Shown here one piece after another: positions 5,977 to 14,059 of a DNA stretch of 64,000 nucleotides. The position numbers and the translations under genes were made by a program. The DNA comes from Eubacteriales bacterium. Lineage in GTDB: Bacteria; Bacillota; Clostridia; Oscillospirales; Butyricicoccaceae. The notes under the pieces were generated by a model. It worked only from the letters and a program-made list of their open reading frames with translations, made no database searches and had not been told where the DNA came from. Location: positions 1 through 64,000 of the forward strand of contig JAUNSG010000004.1 in NCBI GenBank assembly GCA_030539335.1. The letters run 5' to 3'. The stretch's first letter is position 1. Every line of letters starts with the position of its first letter.

Positions 5977-6543
5977 ATGAGTTTACGAACAGCAGAGGAA
6001 ATGTACCAGTATTGCCTCGATAACAATTTTGGTTCTGGTATGACAAAAAAGTGGGGCGAAAAGCATTTTCAGCTTATTGCCGACAATCTTGCTGCAGATG
6101 AGGACGTTTTAATATGCTTCATCGGATTGCATAACTACATCAGCGCAACGAAGCACGACGGGAATTTTGCGTATGCTCTAACAAACAAGCGTTTGATCTG
6201 CGCGCAGAAAAGAATGATTGGAGAGGCGTTTCAAACAATCGCCCTCGAAAAAATCAATGATATTACTACACAAACTGGTATAATATACGGAGCTATTGTG
6301 ATCGATTCCCAGTCCGAAACGTTAAACGTATGCGTCGATAAAGACACTATTCGTAGCATCAGCGCCCAGCTTCACGATAAGGTGATCTCTGCAAAGCAGC
6401 AGAATTCCCGTCCACAGGCAGCGGCTTCCGCTTCTATTAATATTGATGTTGAGCAATTGACCAATCTAAAAATCCTGTTGGATACCGGCGTTATCACGCA
6501 GGAGGATTTTGATTTGGCAAAAAATAAAATGCTTGGAATCTAA
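5977..6543 (+). CDS. PH-like plus SHOCT-like protein, unknown function
   Basis: 188 residues; ATG at 5977 follows CAGGGAGGTAAATT. Residues 40-130 look like a bacterial pleckstrin-homology fold: FAYALTNKRLICAQKRMIGEAFQTIALEKINDI is the usual strand pattern with the TNKRL motif. The last 30 residues (LTNLKILLDTGVITQEDFDLAKNKML) match a SHOCT helix pair. Such proteins are common accessory genes in Firmicute prophages with no known activity. It has its own promoter and lies between the two solitary CRISPR-like repeats, which suggests an independently acquired cargo gene. Confidence 0.7.
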   Translation: MSLRTAEEMYQYCLDNNFGSGMTKKWGEKHFQLIADNLAADEDVLICFIGLHNYISATKHDGNFAYALTNKRLICAQKRMIGEAFQTIALEKINDITTQTGIIYGAIVIDSQSETLNVCVDKDTIRSISAQLHDKVISAKQQNSRPQAAASASINIDVEQLTNLKILLDTGVITQEDFDLAKNKMLGI

Positions 6544-6582
6544 ACCCCCGCTCCGGCGCTTACCGAAATAGGAATTGACAAA

Positions 6583-6597
6583 TGTGGGGATGAACCG
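6583..6597 (+). repeat. Solitary CRISPR-like repeat 2 (half site)
   Basis: TGTGGGGATGAACCG matches the 3' half of the array repeat; the 5' half is not present. It lies 45 bp downstream of the PH/SHOCT-like gene in the same orientation as the copy at 5791. Confidence 0.5.
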
Positions 6598-6638
6598 TAA
6601 ACTGCTTCGTTGATAATATCACAGTACCTATACAATTT

Positions 6639-7865
6639 TCAGGTGTCAGAACACATGGCAGCCAGTACATCTAAATCTAATTGATAGAACTTTTCTTTTC
6701 CTACTTTATTGGAACGCAACAATCCCTTCTCTGCAATTTTATCCAACCGGTTGCGAAGCGTTTTATAGGATATTTCTGCATATTGTTGTAATTCCCGATT
6801 GGAAATGCCATCAGCTGAAAACAGCGCCGCCTGTATCAAGAGGAACGCAACTTTAATATATTTTTCATTGCTCAACAATTCATCCTGACTCATACAATTC
6901 GTGTAAAAACGGAAATCATGGCATCGTTCTTCCAGCGCTTCTGCCAGTTGACTCATTGTTTCTTCGATAATTTCCAGAAACATCAGAATAAACGGTGTAA
7001 TATCGCCTTTGCTCCGTGTATCGTTGCATATCTTAAAAGAATCATAATACTTCTTGAGATTCTCCTTAATTGTGTAAGAAAGCCGATACCCGATCAGCGG
7101 ATCAACTTCCCTGGAAAGCAGATAGCTACTGATAAACCGTGAAGTACGTCCGTTGCCATCATAAAACGGATGAATATATCCAAATAAATAATGAAATGCA
7201 CTGATACGGATAAATGGATTGATATCTTCTTTATTTAAAAAACGAAGTGCCCGTTCCATCGCATCAATGATTCGAGCCTCTGGTAAAATTCCCCGATGAA
7301 TTTCTTTCTGTACTGTATTTAAAACGGAAACCGGACCTTTCCGAAACAGCACTCCATCCGGTTCATTTTCCGGGTTTTCATCCAGCACTTCCGGCAGAAC
7401 CAATTCATCATACAGGTCACGGACATTCTGGCAATTGCTTAACGGTACACGATCATCCGACTGAAGTCTAACATACTTGGAAATCAATCCTTGAAACCGT
7501 TTACGTACCCGAGTGTCCGAACAGCTCATTTTGTCCAGCACTTCGCGAATTTCCTTTCGTGTACTGTTTACTCCTTCGATATCATTCGTTAGTACAATTT
7601 CATCAACTAAACACCGAGCCGTAAATTGATCCAGTGCACTTTGCGGAAGTGTCTGCGACCATCTGACCTTACAGATTTGATTATTCACCCTTTGAATCCG
7701 GAAAATAATTTGCCACATTTCTGCATTCGGACAAAGAAAGGCAGGGTTACCATGCACTTCGAAATCGAGATGAATGGTGTCTTCACTCTGGAAACGTTTT
7801 CTGTAAATATCCTCATAACAATCTGGATTTTTATAAAAGAGTTTATTAAGCGATTCATATTCCAT
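6639..7865 (-). CDS. Fic family protein (class II, autoinhibited)
   Basis: 408 residues from the ATG at 7865, which has GAGGTGAATGCT upstream. The Fic active-site motif HPFYDGNGRTSR is complete at 232-243, so AMP-transfer or a related modification should be possible. TNDIEG at 93-98 fits the N-terminal inhibitory helix motif (S/T)xxxE(G/N), so the enzyme is predicted to be self-inhibited. The C-terminus has a winged-helix-like segment (ISNRELQQYAEISYKTLRNRLDKI). Genes of this layout are often carried by mobile elements. It has its own promoter and lies beside the recombinase. Target unknown. Confidence 0.85.
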   Translation of the reverse strand: MEYESLNKLFYKNPDCYEDIYRKRFQSEDTIHLDFEVHGNPAFLCPNAEMWQIIFRIQRVNNQICKVRWSQTLPQSALDQFTARCLVDEIVLTNDIEGVNSTRKEIREVLDKMSCSDTRVRKRFQGLISKYVRLQSDDRVPLSNCQNVRDLYDELVLPEVLDENPENEPDGVLFRKGPVSVLNTVQKEIHRGILPEARIIDAMERALRFLNKEDINPFIRISAFHYLFGYIHPFYDGNGRTSRFISSYLLSREVDPLIGYRLSYTIKENLKKYYDSFKICNDTRSKGDITPFILMFLEIIEETMSQLAEALEERCHDFRFYTNCMSQDELLSNEKYIKVAFLLIQAALFSADGISNRELQQYAEISYKTLRNRLDKIAEKGLLRSNKVGKEKFYQLDLDVLAAMCSDT

Positions 7866-7923
7866 AGCATTCACCTCAAAAATTATCATAAAACAGATAT
7901 ATCTCACTCTTTCAATGGTAAAA

Positions 7924-7952
7924 TTATATCATTTTTCCCATCGTAAATCAAC
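7924..7952 (-). promoter_or_regulatory. Promoter of the Fic gene
   Basis: Minus strand: -35 TTGATT at 7952-7947, 17-bp spacer, -10 TATAAT at 7929-7924. The start codon is at 7865. Confidence 0.7.
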
Positions 7953-8077
7953 AAATCTTTTTTTGATGATATAATACTATTATTTTTCTCATCATACAGC
8001 TATTTTATCTCAATATATATTCATCCTATACCGTTTTTCCAATAATAAATTACAAAATCTTTCAGGAGGTGATCCCA

Positions 8078-9502
8078 ATGTCCGACCCCATCAACGTCGG
8101 TCTGTATATCCGCGTCTCCACGCAGGAACAGGCGGAAGAAGGATTTTCTGTGGGCGAGCAGACTGAACGCCTGCAAAAATATGCGGATGCAATGGGCTGG
8201 AACGTTTATCAAACCTATACCGACGCCGGATGGTCCGGTTCCAATACCGAACGGCCAGCATTGCAAGAAATGATCCGGGATATCGAAGCCGGCCATATCA
8301 ATAAGGTCGCGGTGTATAAGCTGGATCGTCTGAGCCGTTCCCAATACGACACCCTCTGGTTGATCGAAAAGGTATTCCTTGCCAACAATGTAGAATTCCT
8401 GTCGATGTCCGAATCCTTCGACACCTCCACGCCGATCGGACGCGCAATCGTCGGCTTGCTGGCTATGTTTGCCCAGTTCGAACGTGAGCAGATCCGTGAG
8501 CGCATGCAGCTGGGCAAGTCTGCCCGCGCCAAGACCGGCGCATGGATGGGCAGCGCCCACGTGCCCCGCGGTTATGAATATCTCGACGGCGAATTACATG
8601 TCTATCTGCCGGAGGCAAAACAAATTCGGGAAGCCTACGACCTCCTGATTAACGGCGCGCCGCTACGAACCATCGAAAAAATTTTCCTCGAAAAAGGATA
8701 TCAGCAGCGAAACGGCCCATGGACCACCAGTACATTAGGACGCGTTCTGAAAAGCCGCGTCAACATTGGAGAAATCCGCTGGCATAACGAGTGGCTCCCT
8801 GGAAATCACAAAGCCATTGTATCCACCGAGGTATTTGAGAAAGCGCAATCCATCATGGATCAGAACGCCTCACGCTGCACGCCGATCCGCCGAGGTCGTT
8901 ACACGCATTACCTCTCCGGATTGCTCGTTTGCGCCCGCTGTGGCGCCCGTTACGGCGCAAAGCGCGTGGACAGCAAATACAAGGGGAATGTAACCAAACG
9001 GATTTATTTCAACTGCTACAGCCGCAGTCAGCAGGTTCGCTCCTCTGCAACGCGGGACCATTGCGATAATGATTCCTGGCGCGAGGATATTCTAAACAAC
9101 GCTGTATTTGACGAAATCCGCAGGATGCGTTCTAGTATTCTAAAACAAAAAAACAAGCCTACAGAAAGCCTAACCGGCCGGATTGCTGCGCTTCAGAAAG
9201 AAATCAAAACCATTGACGCACAATCCGCCCGTCTCTTGCATTCCTATACGCTTGGTCTATTTTCCGATGAGGAAATCACGCAAAAAAAGAAATCTTTGAA
9301 CACACGAAAGGAGAGATTGGAAACTGAATTAAGAAGAGTCATTCAACAGGAGAGCAGCTCTTCAACCGCTCAAGAGTTGATTGAATCATTTGAAAGTATA
9401 CTGGAAACCGGGGATTTTAACGCAATTAGATCGGTTATTGAGGGTCTTATCGACACAATTTACATCGATGGACAGAGTTTGGAAATTAAATGGCGGTTTT
9501 AA
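8078..9502 (+). CDS. Large serine recombinase (integrase of element A)
   Basis: 474 residues from the ATG at 8078, with AGGAGG eight bases upstream. The N-terminal catalytic domain has YIRVSTQEQ with the nucleophile Ser14 and YKLDRLSR, as in resolvase/invertase enzymes. It continues with the recombinase domain (residues ~155-260), a zinc ribbon (CARCG ... CYSR ... C) and a coiled-coil region (~350-420). This is the layout of phiC31/A118-type phage integrases, which join attP to attB without host factors. The capsid-gene fragment begins about 35 bp after its stop, as expected when attP lies beside the integrase gene. Confidence 0.95.
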   Translation: MSDPINVGLYIRVSTQEQAEEGFSVGEQTERLQKYADAMGWNVYQTYTDAGWSGSNTERPALQEMIRDIEAGHINKVAVYKLDRLSRSQYDTLWLIEKVFLANNVEFLSMSESFDTSTPIGRAIVGLLAMFAQFEREQIRERMQLGKSARAKTGAWMGSAHVPRGYEYLDGELHVYLPEAKQIREAYDLLINGAPLRTIEKIFLEKGYQQRNGPWTTSTLGRVLKSRVNIGEIRWHNEWLPGNHKAIVSTEVFEKAQSIMDQNASRCTPIRRGRYTHYLSGLLVCARCGARYGAKRVDSKYKGNVTKRIYFNCYSRSQQVRSSATRDHCDNDSWREDILNNAVFDEIRRMRSSILKQKNKPTESLTGRIAALQKEIKTIDAQSARLLHSYTLGLFSDEEITQKKKSLNTRKERLETELRRVIQQESSSSTAQELIESFESILETGDFNAIRSVIEGLIDTIYIDGQSLEIKWRF

Positions 9503-9545
9503 ATTTATTATTAGTAAGATAGATATGATTATTAGTGTAAACGCC
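9500..9545. other. Probable attachment-site junction (element A / element B)
   Basis: The sequence changes from AT-rich intergenic DNA to the capsid gene at about 9535-9540, just after GTTTACAC on the minus strand. Up to that point the capsid protein reads as a normal family member; beyond it the frame runs into low-complexity hydrophobic residues. The core dinucleotide cannot be set without the other junction, which lies left of the window. Confidence 0.6.
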
Positions 9546-9781
9546 TTGTCCTGCGTCATCTTGAGTTCTTGTACAACATCCTGCATCTCGGTCACGGTGC
9601 CATAGCGTCCCATACCCTCACGGGTGTAATCCACCTCCGGCACGGTGATCGGGGTGTAGACCTTGAGCGTCTTGACGCCGGTCAGGTCAAACGATGTGGA
9701 TGTCTTTCCCTTGACGAACGATCCGGCGGTGAACACCTCGGCGATTTGACTGGAATACTTTGTCGCTAAATTTACTGCCAT
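9536..9781 (-). pseudogene. Major capsid protein, N-terminal fragment cut by element A
   Basis: ATG at 9781 has AGGAGGAAAGAAAGT upstream. The first ~82 residues (MAVNLATKYSSQIAEVFTAG, later LKVYTPITVPEVDYTREG and YGTVTEMQDVVQEL) match the N-terminus of a P22-coat-like or related major capsid family, which normally runs to about 300 residues. After TQDKAFT the family pattern is lost, and the frame reads through the integrase end and stops at 9386. It follows the scaffold-like gene in the structural operon. The remaining capsid gene should lie beyond the far end of element A. Confidence 0.8.
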
Positions 9782-9802
9782 ACTTTCTTTCCTCCTGTTC
9801 GA

Positions 9803-10285
9803 TTAACCTTTGCCCATCAGCGCCAGAATGATCGGGTCGGTGATGCGGCTCTCTCCATCCGAGCGCGCGCTGCCCACGTCGCGCTCCCGGTTTGTCTGAT
9901 TGATCTTGAGATCCTCGAGCTGCTGACGAAGCTGTGCAATCTCAAAAATACGATATGCCTCCAGCAGGTCGCCCGTGCGGTTGGCCTGCTCCCAGACAGA
10001 TTCCGGGATGTCCGTCGGATGTACCTCTGGATACGCCTGCAAAAAGCGGTTGTACACCGCGTTATCCGGCGCTCCTCCCGCTGCGCCCTCCGGCGCCGCC
10101 ATACCGTCCTGACGGGCGGCCTCATTCGCACGGGACAGCCCCTGCTCTGCCGCCGCGATGAGCTGTTCGAGCGTCAGCTCCATCGGCTGTCCGTCCACAT
10201 TGACAGTGTACAGCGGCTCATCCGAATCCATCGGCAGATTGTCCTGTCCCTCCGGAAGTCCGGTGTTTGGTTTGTTGTTCTGCAT
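9803..10285 (-). CDS. Phage scaffold-like protein
   Basis: 160 residues; ATG at 10285 with GGAGGAGCATGAC upstream. It is acidic at the N-terminus (PMDSDEPLYTVNVDGQPMEL), predicted helical in the middle (LEQLIAAAEQGLSRANEAARQ, EIAQLRQQLEDLKINQTNRE) and ends RITDPIILALMGKG. Position between portal and capsid genes and the helical composition fit an internal scaffold for capsid assembly. It abuts the portal stop by one base. Confidence 0.65.
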   Translation of the reverse strand: MQNNKPNTGLPEGQDNLPMDSDEPLYTVNVDGQPMELTLEQLIAAAEQGLSRANEAARQDGMAAPEGAAGGAPDNAVYNRFLQAYPEVHPTDIPESVWEQANRTGDLLEAYRIFEIAQLRQQLEDLKINQTNRERDVGSARSDGESRITDPIILALMGKG

Positions 10286-10286
10286 G

Positions 10287-11861
10287 TCATGCTCCTCCTT
10301 CGTTTGTGTTGGATGTCTGCTCCTGTCCGACCGTCACCTGTTCCCCCAGCTCCTTCTGTCGCCGCAGGGCACGGATCAGACGCGATTTCCCGCGAATCTG
10401 GCTGTCCGGGATATTTTCGACGTACAGGACCGGATCGGTGATGATCCCGCGCTCGAGCAGGTTGTCGTTGGTCGTCGTCTGCATGGTCTCCGCCCAGTAC
10501 GCCGCCGAGCCGACCTCGACGTTCAGCTCGAGTGCAATGTCGTCCAGGGTGCGGAAATCAAAGCGGATGTCGTGCTCCATGCCGTCCTCGTCCGTGATGC
10601 GGACGATGCGGGAGCCATAGTGGACGCGCATCAGATCGACACAGCTGCGCACCGTGTCCTCGACAAAGCGATAAAACTCCATCTTGACCAGCTCCAGCGG
10701 GGCGATGGTTGCCTGCTGTACCGTGACGATCGCCGAGGTGTTGTCCGGCTTGACGTTGCCGAGCGCCGCATCCGAAGCGCCCATCAGCTCCATCGTGTCC
10801 TCAATCATCTGCTGGATGAGCGCCATGACCTGCGCCGACACATCCGGCGCCTGGAATGCGGTAATGATGGCCTCCGATGGGTTTCCGCGCATTCCGATCG
10901 CCTTTCCGACATCGGAGGTATACCCGTTCGGGAACCGCGTCATGTCGTAAATGATCTTCGGGAACGCAACGTGCTTGATGCACTGGACATACATCGAATA
11001 CAGCTTATTGATCGCGATCTGGTTGGGGATCGCCTCGGTGAGCGGAGACGAACCGTGATAGCAGTTCTTCACCCGCTCCCAGCTCATATACGAAACCGGA
11101 TAGCGGCGGTACGGTACGATCGTCTCCGGCATGACGACGTGAGTCTGGGTGCTCTTGAGGAAGGCGATACCGCCCTCGACACGCTCCATCCGAAGCAGTA
11201 CGGTCACCATATTGTCCTCCTCGGTCTGGATGTCGGAGAAGCGCGGCTCCTCCCCGCTGTCCGGCGCGATGCTCCCCGCCTCACTCTCGCTCATCCCGCG
11301 GTGGATCGCCTCCCGGCGCACCTCATCCACCGACCGGCGCATGGCAAGGATGATGTATGGCTGACGCTGGACGTCATCCACAGCCGGATTGCCGAAAAAG
11401 ATATCCGTGTTCTCAATCAGGTCGATGCAGATATCTCCCGCGACGCTCTGCCCGCTCTCCCGTTCGGGATCGAAGCGAAGATAAAAGCAGCTGTCGCCGT
11501 CGACGCACGCATTGCGCAGCATATAGCGGTTTTTGGACTTCATGCCGGTGCGTTCAATCACACTGGCCAGCGCCTGATCGAGCGCCATCTGGGTCGTCTC
11601 ATTCTCATCCCCGCGGAATGGCTCCGCCGTCACCGCAATGTCATCCGAGACGATCATCGAGATAAACAGATTGACGACGCGGCGCAGCACGTTGAAAATC
11701 AACGGGTCGAGGCTGGAGACCGATAACCCTTCCCATTGCCTCCCGAGGAAGAAATTCTCGTTGGTGCGAACCTGATCGTACAGCGCAATCCGGCTGTTGT
11801 AATCCACCCCACGGCGGTATTCTTTCCAGACGGATTCCGCCGTCGGCTTACTCCGTTTCAT
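10287..11861 (-). CDS. Phage portal protein
   Basis: 524 residues; a typical portal length. Features include YDQVRTNENFFLGRQWEG near the N-terminus, FNVLRRVVNLFISMIVSDD, and a central region rich in RYPVSYMSWERV and PNQIAINKLYSMYVQ, with a C-terminal helical and Gln/Asn-rich tail (EQTSNTNEGGA). It forms the dodecameric ring through which DNA enters the capsid. The start overlaps the end of the 68-residue gene before it. The call is supported by order: terminase, portal, scaffold, capsid. Confidence 0.85.
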   Translation of the reverse strand: MKRSKPTAESVWKEYRRGVDYNSRIALYDQVRTNENFFLGRQWEGLSVSSLDPLIFNVLRRVVNLFISMIVSDDIAVTAEPFRGDENETTQMALDQALASVIERTGMKSKNRYMLRNACVDGDSCFYLRFDPERESGQSVAGDICIDLIENTDIFFGNPAVDDVQRQPYIILAMRRSVDEVRREAIHRGMSESEAGSIAPDSGEEPRFSDIQTEEDNMVTVLLRMERVEGGIAFLKSTQTHVVMPETIVPYRRYPVSYMSWERVKNCYHGSSPLTEAIPNQIAINKLYSMYVQCIKHVAFPKIIYDMTRFPNGYTSDVGKAIGMRGNPSEAIITAFQAPDVSAQVMALIQQMIEDTMELMGASDAALGNVKPDNTSAIVTVQQATIAPLELVKMEFYRFVEDTVRSCVDLMRVHYGSRIVRITDEDGMEHDIRFDFRTLDDIALELNVEVGSAAYWAETMQTTTNDNLLERGIITDPVLYVENIPDSQIRGKSRLIRALRRQKELGEQVTVGQEQTSNTNEGGA

Positions 11862-12054
11862 CTGTCTTCTCCCTTCCCGGAATGGTGTATGCCATCAGCG
11901 CGGCGATGTCGCGGCTGAGTGCATCCTCTCCATCCGTCTCCGTGATCTGCTCCGATCGCCTGCTGTGCCGGTGCGGCAGCCGCATCCCACCTGCGGCCCA
12001 AACACCGCTCCAAAAGCACACCACACAGCTCAGGCAGCAAAGTATTGGTTCCAT
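11848..12054 (-). CDS. Small membrane protein between terminase and portal
   Basis: 68 residues from the ATG at 12054 (AAAGGAGCTTCAACAAAA upstream). A cysteine-rich hydrophobic N-terminus (ILCCLSCVVCFWSGVWAAGG) is followed by a polar helical tail that ends by overlapping the portal start. It could be a signal anchor. No family recognised; it is co-transcribed with the structural genes. Confidence 0.5.
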   Translation of the reverse strand: MEPILCCLSCVVCFWSGVWAAGGMRLPHRHSRRSEQITETDGEDALSRDIAALMAYTIPGREKTDETE

Positions 12055-12091
12055 TTTTGTTGAAGCTCCTTTCGTGTTCTCCTTCCATGGC

Positions 12092-13414
12092 TCACAGGGC
12101 GCCGTCTCCCACCCCATACGCCAAAAATGCATCTACCTCCCGTTCGAGCAGCCCATGGGACGGAGCACCGCCCGCCACACGCACCGTCGCGGTAAAATAC
12201 CGCAGCGCATCCGGCGCATGGGTCAGCTCATGCGGCTGAGTGGCCGCATCGTTCGGACGGTTCGGGTCGTACTGCAGCGCGGGCAGCGTCCGGATCAGAT
12301 TGCGGCACCGCGGACTGATTTTCAGCCGTGCCGTCCGTTCTCCCTGCGTCCCCCGAAACGGATGCAGGTACTCCTTGAGCGCGTACCAGCCCTGGATGCG
12401 GTCGCCCGCCGCCTTCTCAAAATACAGTCCGTGTTCGGCGAAAATCTCCACCGCCGACCGTCCGGTTTCCTGCCGTCGGGCGAACAGATCGGGTGGGGCA
12501 AGCCGCTGGTCGATGACCTCTCCCGGCCGCTCCGCCTCCAAAATCCGCTGTGCCGCCTCGGAAATCACCAGGCCGGACTGATACACCTCACGGTATACCC
12601 AGGCGGTGCCCTCTCCGTCGAGCGCGATCCAGAGCGCCGCCAGCATATCCAGTCCGTAATCGATCGCCAGATACCGCCGCCAGCCGGTCGGGATGTCCGG
12701 CACCTCCTGCACATGGATCTCCCGCGAAAATTCCGGAAAATACTGCCCCTCAAACAGGTCCCACTCGCCATGCAGCAGCGCCCGGCGGCTCTGCTCGTCC
12801 AGCAAATGCAGTCTCTGAAGGTACTCCGGATCGCTCGCCATCAGGAAAGAATTGTCCGTCACCTTCGCCGGAAGGAACAGCCGTCCGCCGGATTCCTCTC
12901 CGGGCACCAGCCGGTCGATGTAGCGCTCCTTGACCCAGTGATGTCCCACACCGCCCGGATTGGTCGAAGACTTGACCTGCTTGGGATAGCCGTTCACTCC
13001 GCGGATGCGCGACAGCAGATAGGTAAACTGAAATTCTGTAAAATGCGTCAGCTCATCAAACCGGATGACATCGTATTCCGCCGATTGATACTTGGTGACG
13101 TCGTTTTCGCTGTCACAGAAGCCAAATTCCAGGATGGATTGGTTGGCGAAGATCCAGCGGTGGACACTCTCCTTGTAGACCGCACAGTCCGACGGATACA
13201 GGTCGAGCGAAACCTGGATGAGAGAGCGCCGCAGCTCCGGAAAGGTCCGGCGCAACATGAGCTGCCGGGACCGCGGATAGGTCAGCGCAAACACCAACGC
13301 ATCAATGAGCTGAGCATAGCTCTTTCCGCCGCCCGCCGCGCCGCCAAACAGCGTCTCAAATGCCGTCGAACGGATGAATTCCATCTGCTTGCGCGTTACG
13401 GACAGTTCCATCAT
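12092..13414 (-). CDS. terL: Phage terminase large subunit
   Basis: 440 residues from the ATG at 13414, which overlaps the stop of the small subunit (ATGA). The ATPase domain has the Walker A variant GGAAGGGKS at 24-32 and the Walker B VIRFDE at 116-121, followed by SSTNPGGVGHHWVK, a coupling motif seen in this family. The nuclease domain has LAIDYGLDM and later ALQYDPNRPNDA. It drives ATP-dependent DNA packaging and cuts the genome. Length is normal and the gene appears intact. Confidence 0.95.
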   Translation of the reverse strand: MMELSVTRKQMEFIRSTAFETLFGGAAGGGKSYAQLIDALVFALTYPRSRQLMLRRTFPELRRSLIQVSLDLYPSDCAVYKESVHRWIFANQSILEFGFCDSENDVTKYQSAEYDVIRFDELTHFTEFQFTYLLSRIRGVNGYPKQVKSSTNPGGVGHHWVKERYIDRLVPGEESGGRLFLPAKVTDNSFLMASDPEYLQRLHLLDEQSRRALLHGEWDLFEGQYFPEFSREIHVQEVPDIPTGWRRYLAIDYGLDMLAALWIALDGEGTAWVYREVYQSGLVISEAAQRILEAERPGEVIDQRLAPPDLFARRQETGRSAVEIFAEHGLYFEKAAGDRIQGWYALKEYLHPFRGTQGERTARLKISPRCRNLIRTLPALQYDPNRPNDAATQPHELTHAPDALRYFTATVRVAGGAPSHGLLEREVDAFLAYGVGDGAL

Positions 13415-13647
13415 TCCACAACCTTGAGCACCAGCTGGAATTTTGCCGCCGCCGCACGCTCCGGCTCCTGCAGCTGCCCCTTCCCGACCGCACGCTCCAG
13501 AATCTCCTTCGCCACACTCACGCGGGTCGTCCCGTTCAGCGAATCGTCCGCAAGCATATCGCACAGCACCTGTGCCGCCTCCGGGGAGTGGTCCTGTAGG
13601 ATTCCCCGTACCTCATCGGTTTTTCCCGCCTGTTTTCGTCTCGCCAT
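13411..13647 (-). CDS. Phage terminase small subunit-like protein
   Basis: 78 residues from the ATG at 13647, chosen because AAGGAGG is seven bases upstream; an ATG at 13653 is too close to it. It opens MARRKQAGKTDEVRGILQ and is helical, with a KFQLVLKVVE end. It lies directly upstream of and overlaps the large terminase gene, and it is the first gene behind the strong promoter at 13697-13754. The position and size suggest DNA recognition for packaging. Confidence 0.7.
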   Translation of the reverse strand: MARRKQAGKTDEVRGILQDHSPEAAQVLCDMLADDSLNGTTRVSVAKEILERAVGKGQLQEPERAAAAKFQLVLKVVE

Positions 13648-13696
13648 CGGCATTCCTCCTTTTTCGTCTGTCGTTGGAATCAGCTTACGATTTGCT

Positions 13697-13754
13697 ATAC
13701 TACGCGGTTTTCCCATCTTGTCCACTGCAATTTCTCCCACGCCTGTGGAGAATC
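13697..13754 (-). promoter_or_regulatory. Family promoter, copy 2 (structural operon)
   Basis: Minus strand: -35 TGGACA at 13724-13719, 16-bp spacer, -10 TAGTAT at 13702-13697. Upstream is CTCCACAGGCGTGGGA and TTGCAG, as in the copies at 5690, 17157 and 21106. It reads into the terminase-portal-capsid genes. Confidence 0.7.
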
Positions 13755-13764
13755 TCCTGTTTTT

Positions 13765-13828
13765 TTGACAAGGAACCTTGACAGTCCGCCGGCAATGTCC
13801 TATAATTCTTGTAAAGGAAACTTGTCAA
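13765..13828 (+). promoter_or_regulatory. Promoter and operators of the XRE/membrane pair
   Basis: -35 TTGACA at 13778-13783, 17-bp spacer, -10 TATAAT at 13801-13806. The half-site AAGGAA(C/A)CTTG appears at 13771-13781 and 13814-13824, and TTGACAAG (13765) faces CTTGTCAA (13821). These are candidate binding sites for the XRE regulator. Confidence 0.7.
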
Positions 13829-13843
13829 AAAAGAGAGGATACC

Positions 13844-14059
13844 ATGAAGAACCGCGTAGAAGAATTGAGAAAAAGCCTTGGCATGAGCCAGGAGGAATTC
13901 GCAAAGGCAATCAAAGTTTCCAGACAAACCGTCAGTTCGATTGAAACCGGAAAATACAACCCGTCTTTGGAATTGGCGTTTACGATCTCGGATTTTTTTG
14001 AGAGACGGATCGAAGAAATCTTCCTCCACGAAAGGAGTCATCGAAATGAAAAAAAATAA
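13844..14059 (+). CDS. XRE-family transcriptional regulator
   Basis: 71 residues from the ATG at 13844 (GAGAGGATACC upstream). A short Cro/CI-type protein with SQEEFAKAIKVSRQTVSSIE as the helix-turn-helix and YNPSLELAFTISDFF after it, the usual YozG/Xre pattern of small Firmicute regulators. Its end overlaps the start of the membrane protein, so the pair is translationally coupled. Two AAGGAA-CTTG half-sites in the promoter suggest self-repression. Confidence 0.85.
   Translation: MKNRVEELRKSLGMSQEEFAKAIKVSRQTVSSIETGKYNPSLELAFTISDFFERRIEEIFLHERSHRNEKK

Noticed and set aside
9386..9535. Apparent C-terminal half of the capsid frame
   Set aside because: The residues after the junction come from the antisense strand of the integrase end and show no family pattern; they are read-through, not capsid.
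10158..11726. 522-codon plus-strand open frame opposite the portal gene
   Set aside because: It mirrors the portal gene on the other strand, has no ribosome site and its composition is typical of an antisense shadow.
11882..13768. 628-codon plus-strand open frame opposite the large terminase gene
   Set aside because: Antisense to a clear terminase; no start signal and His/Arg-rich shadow composition.
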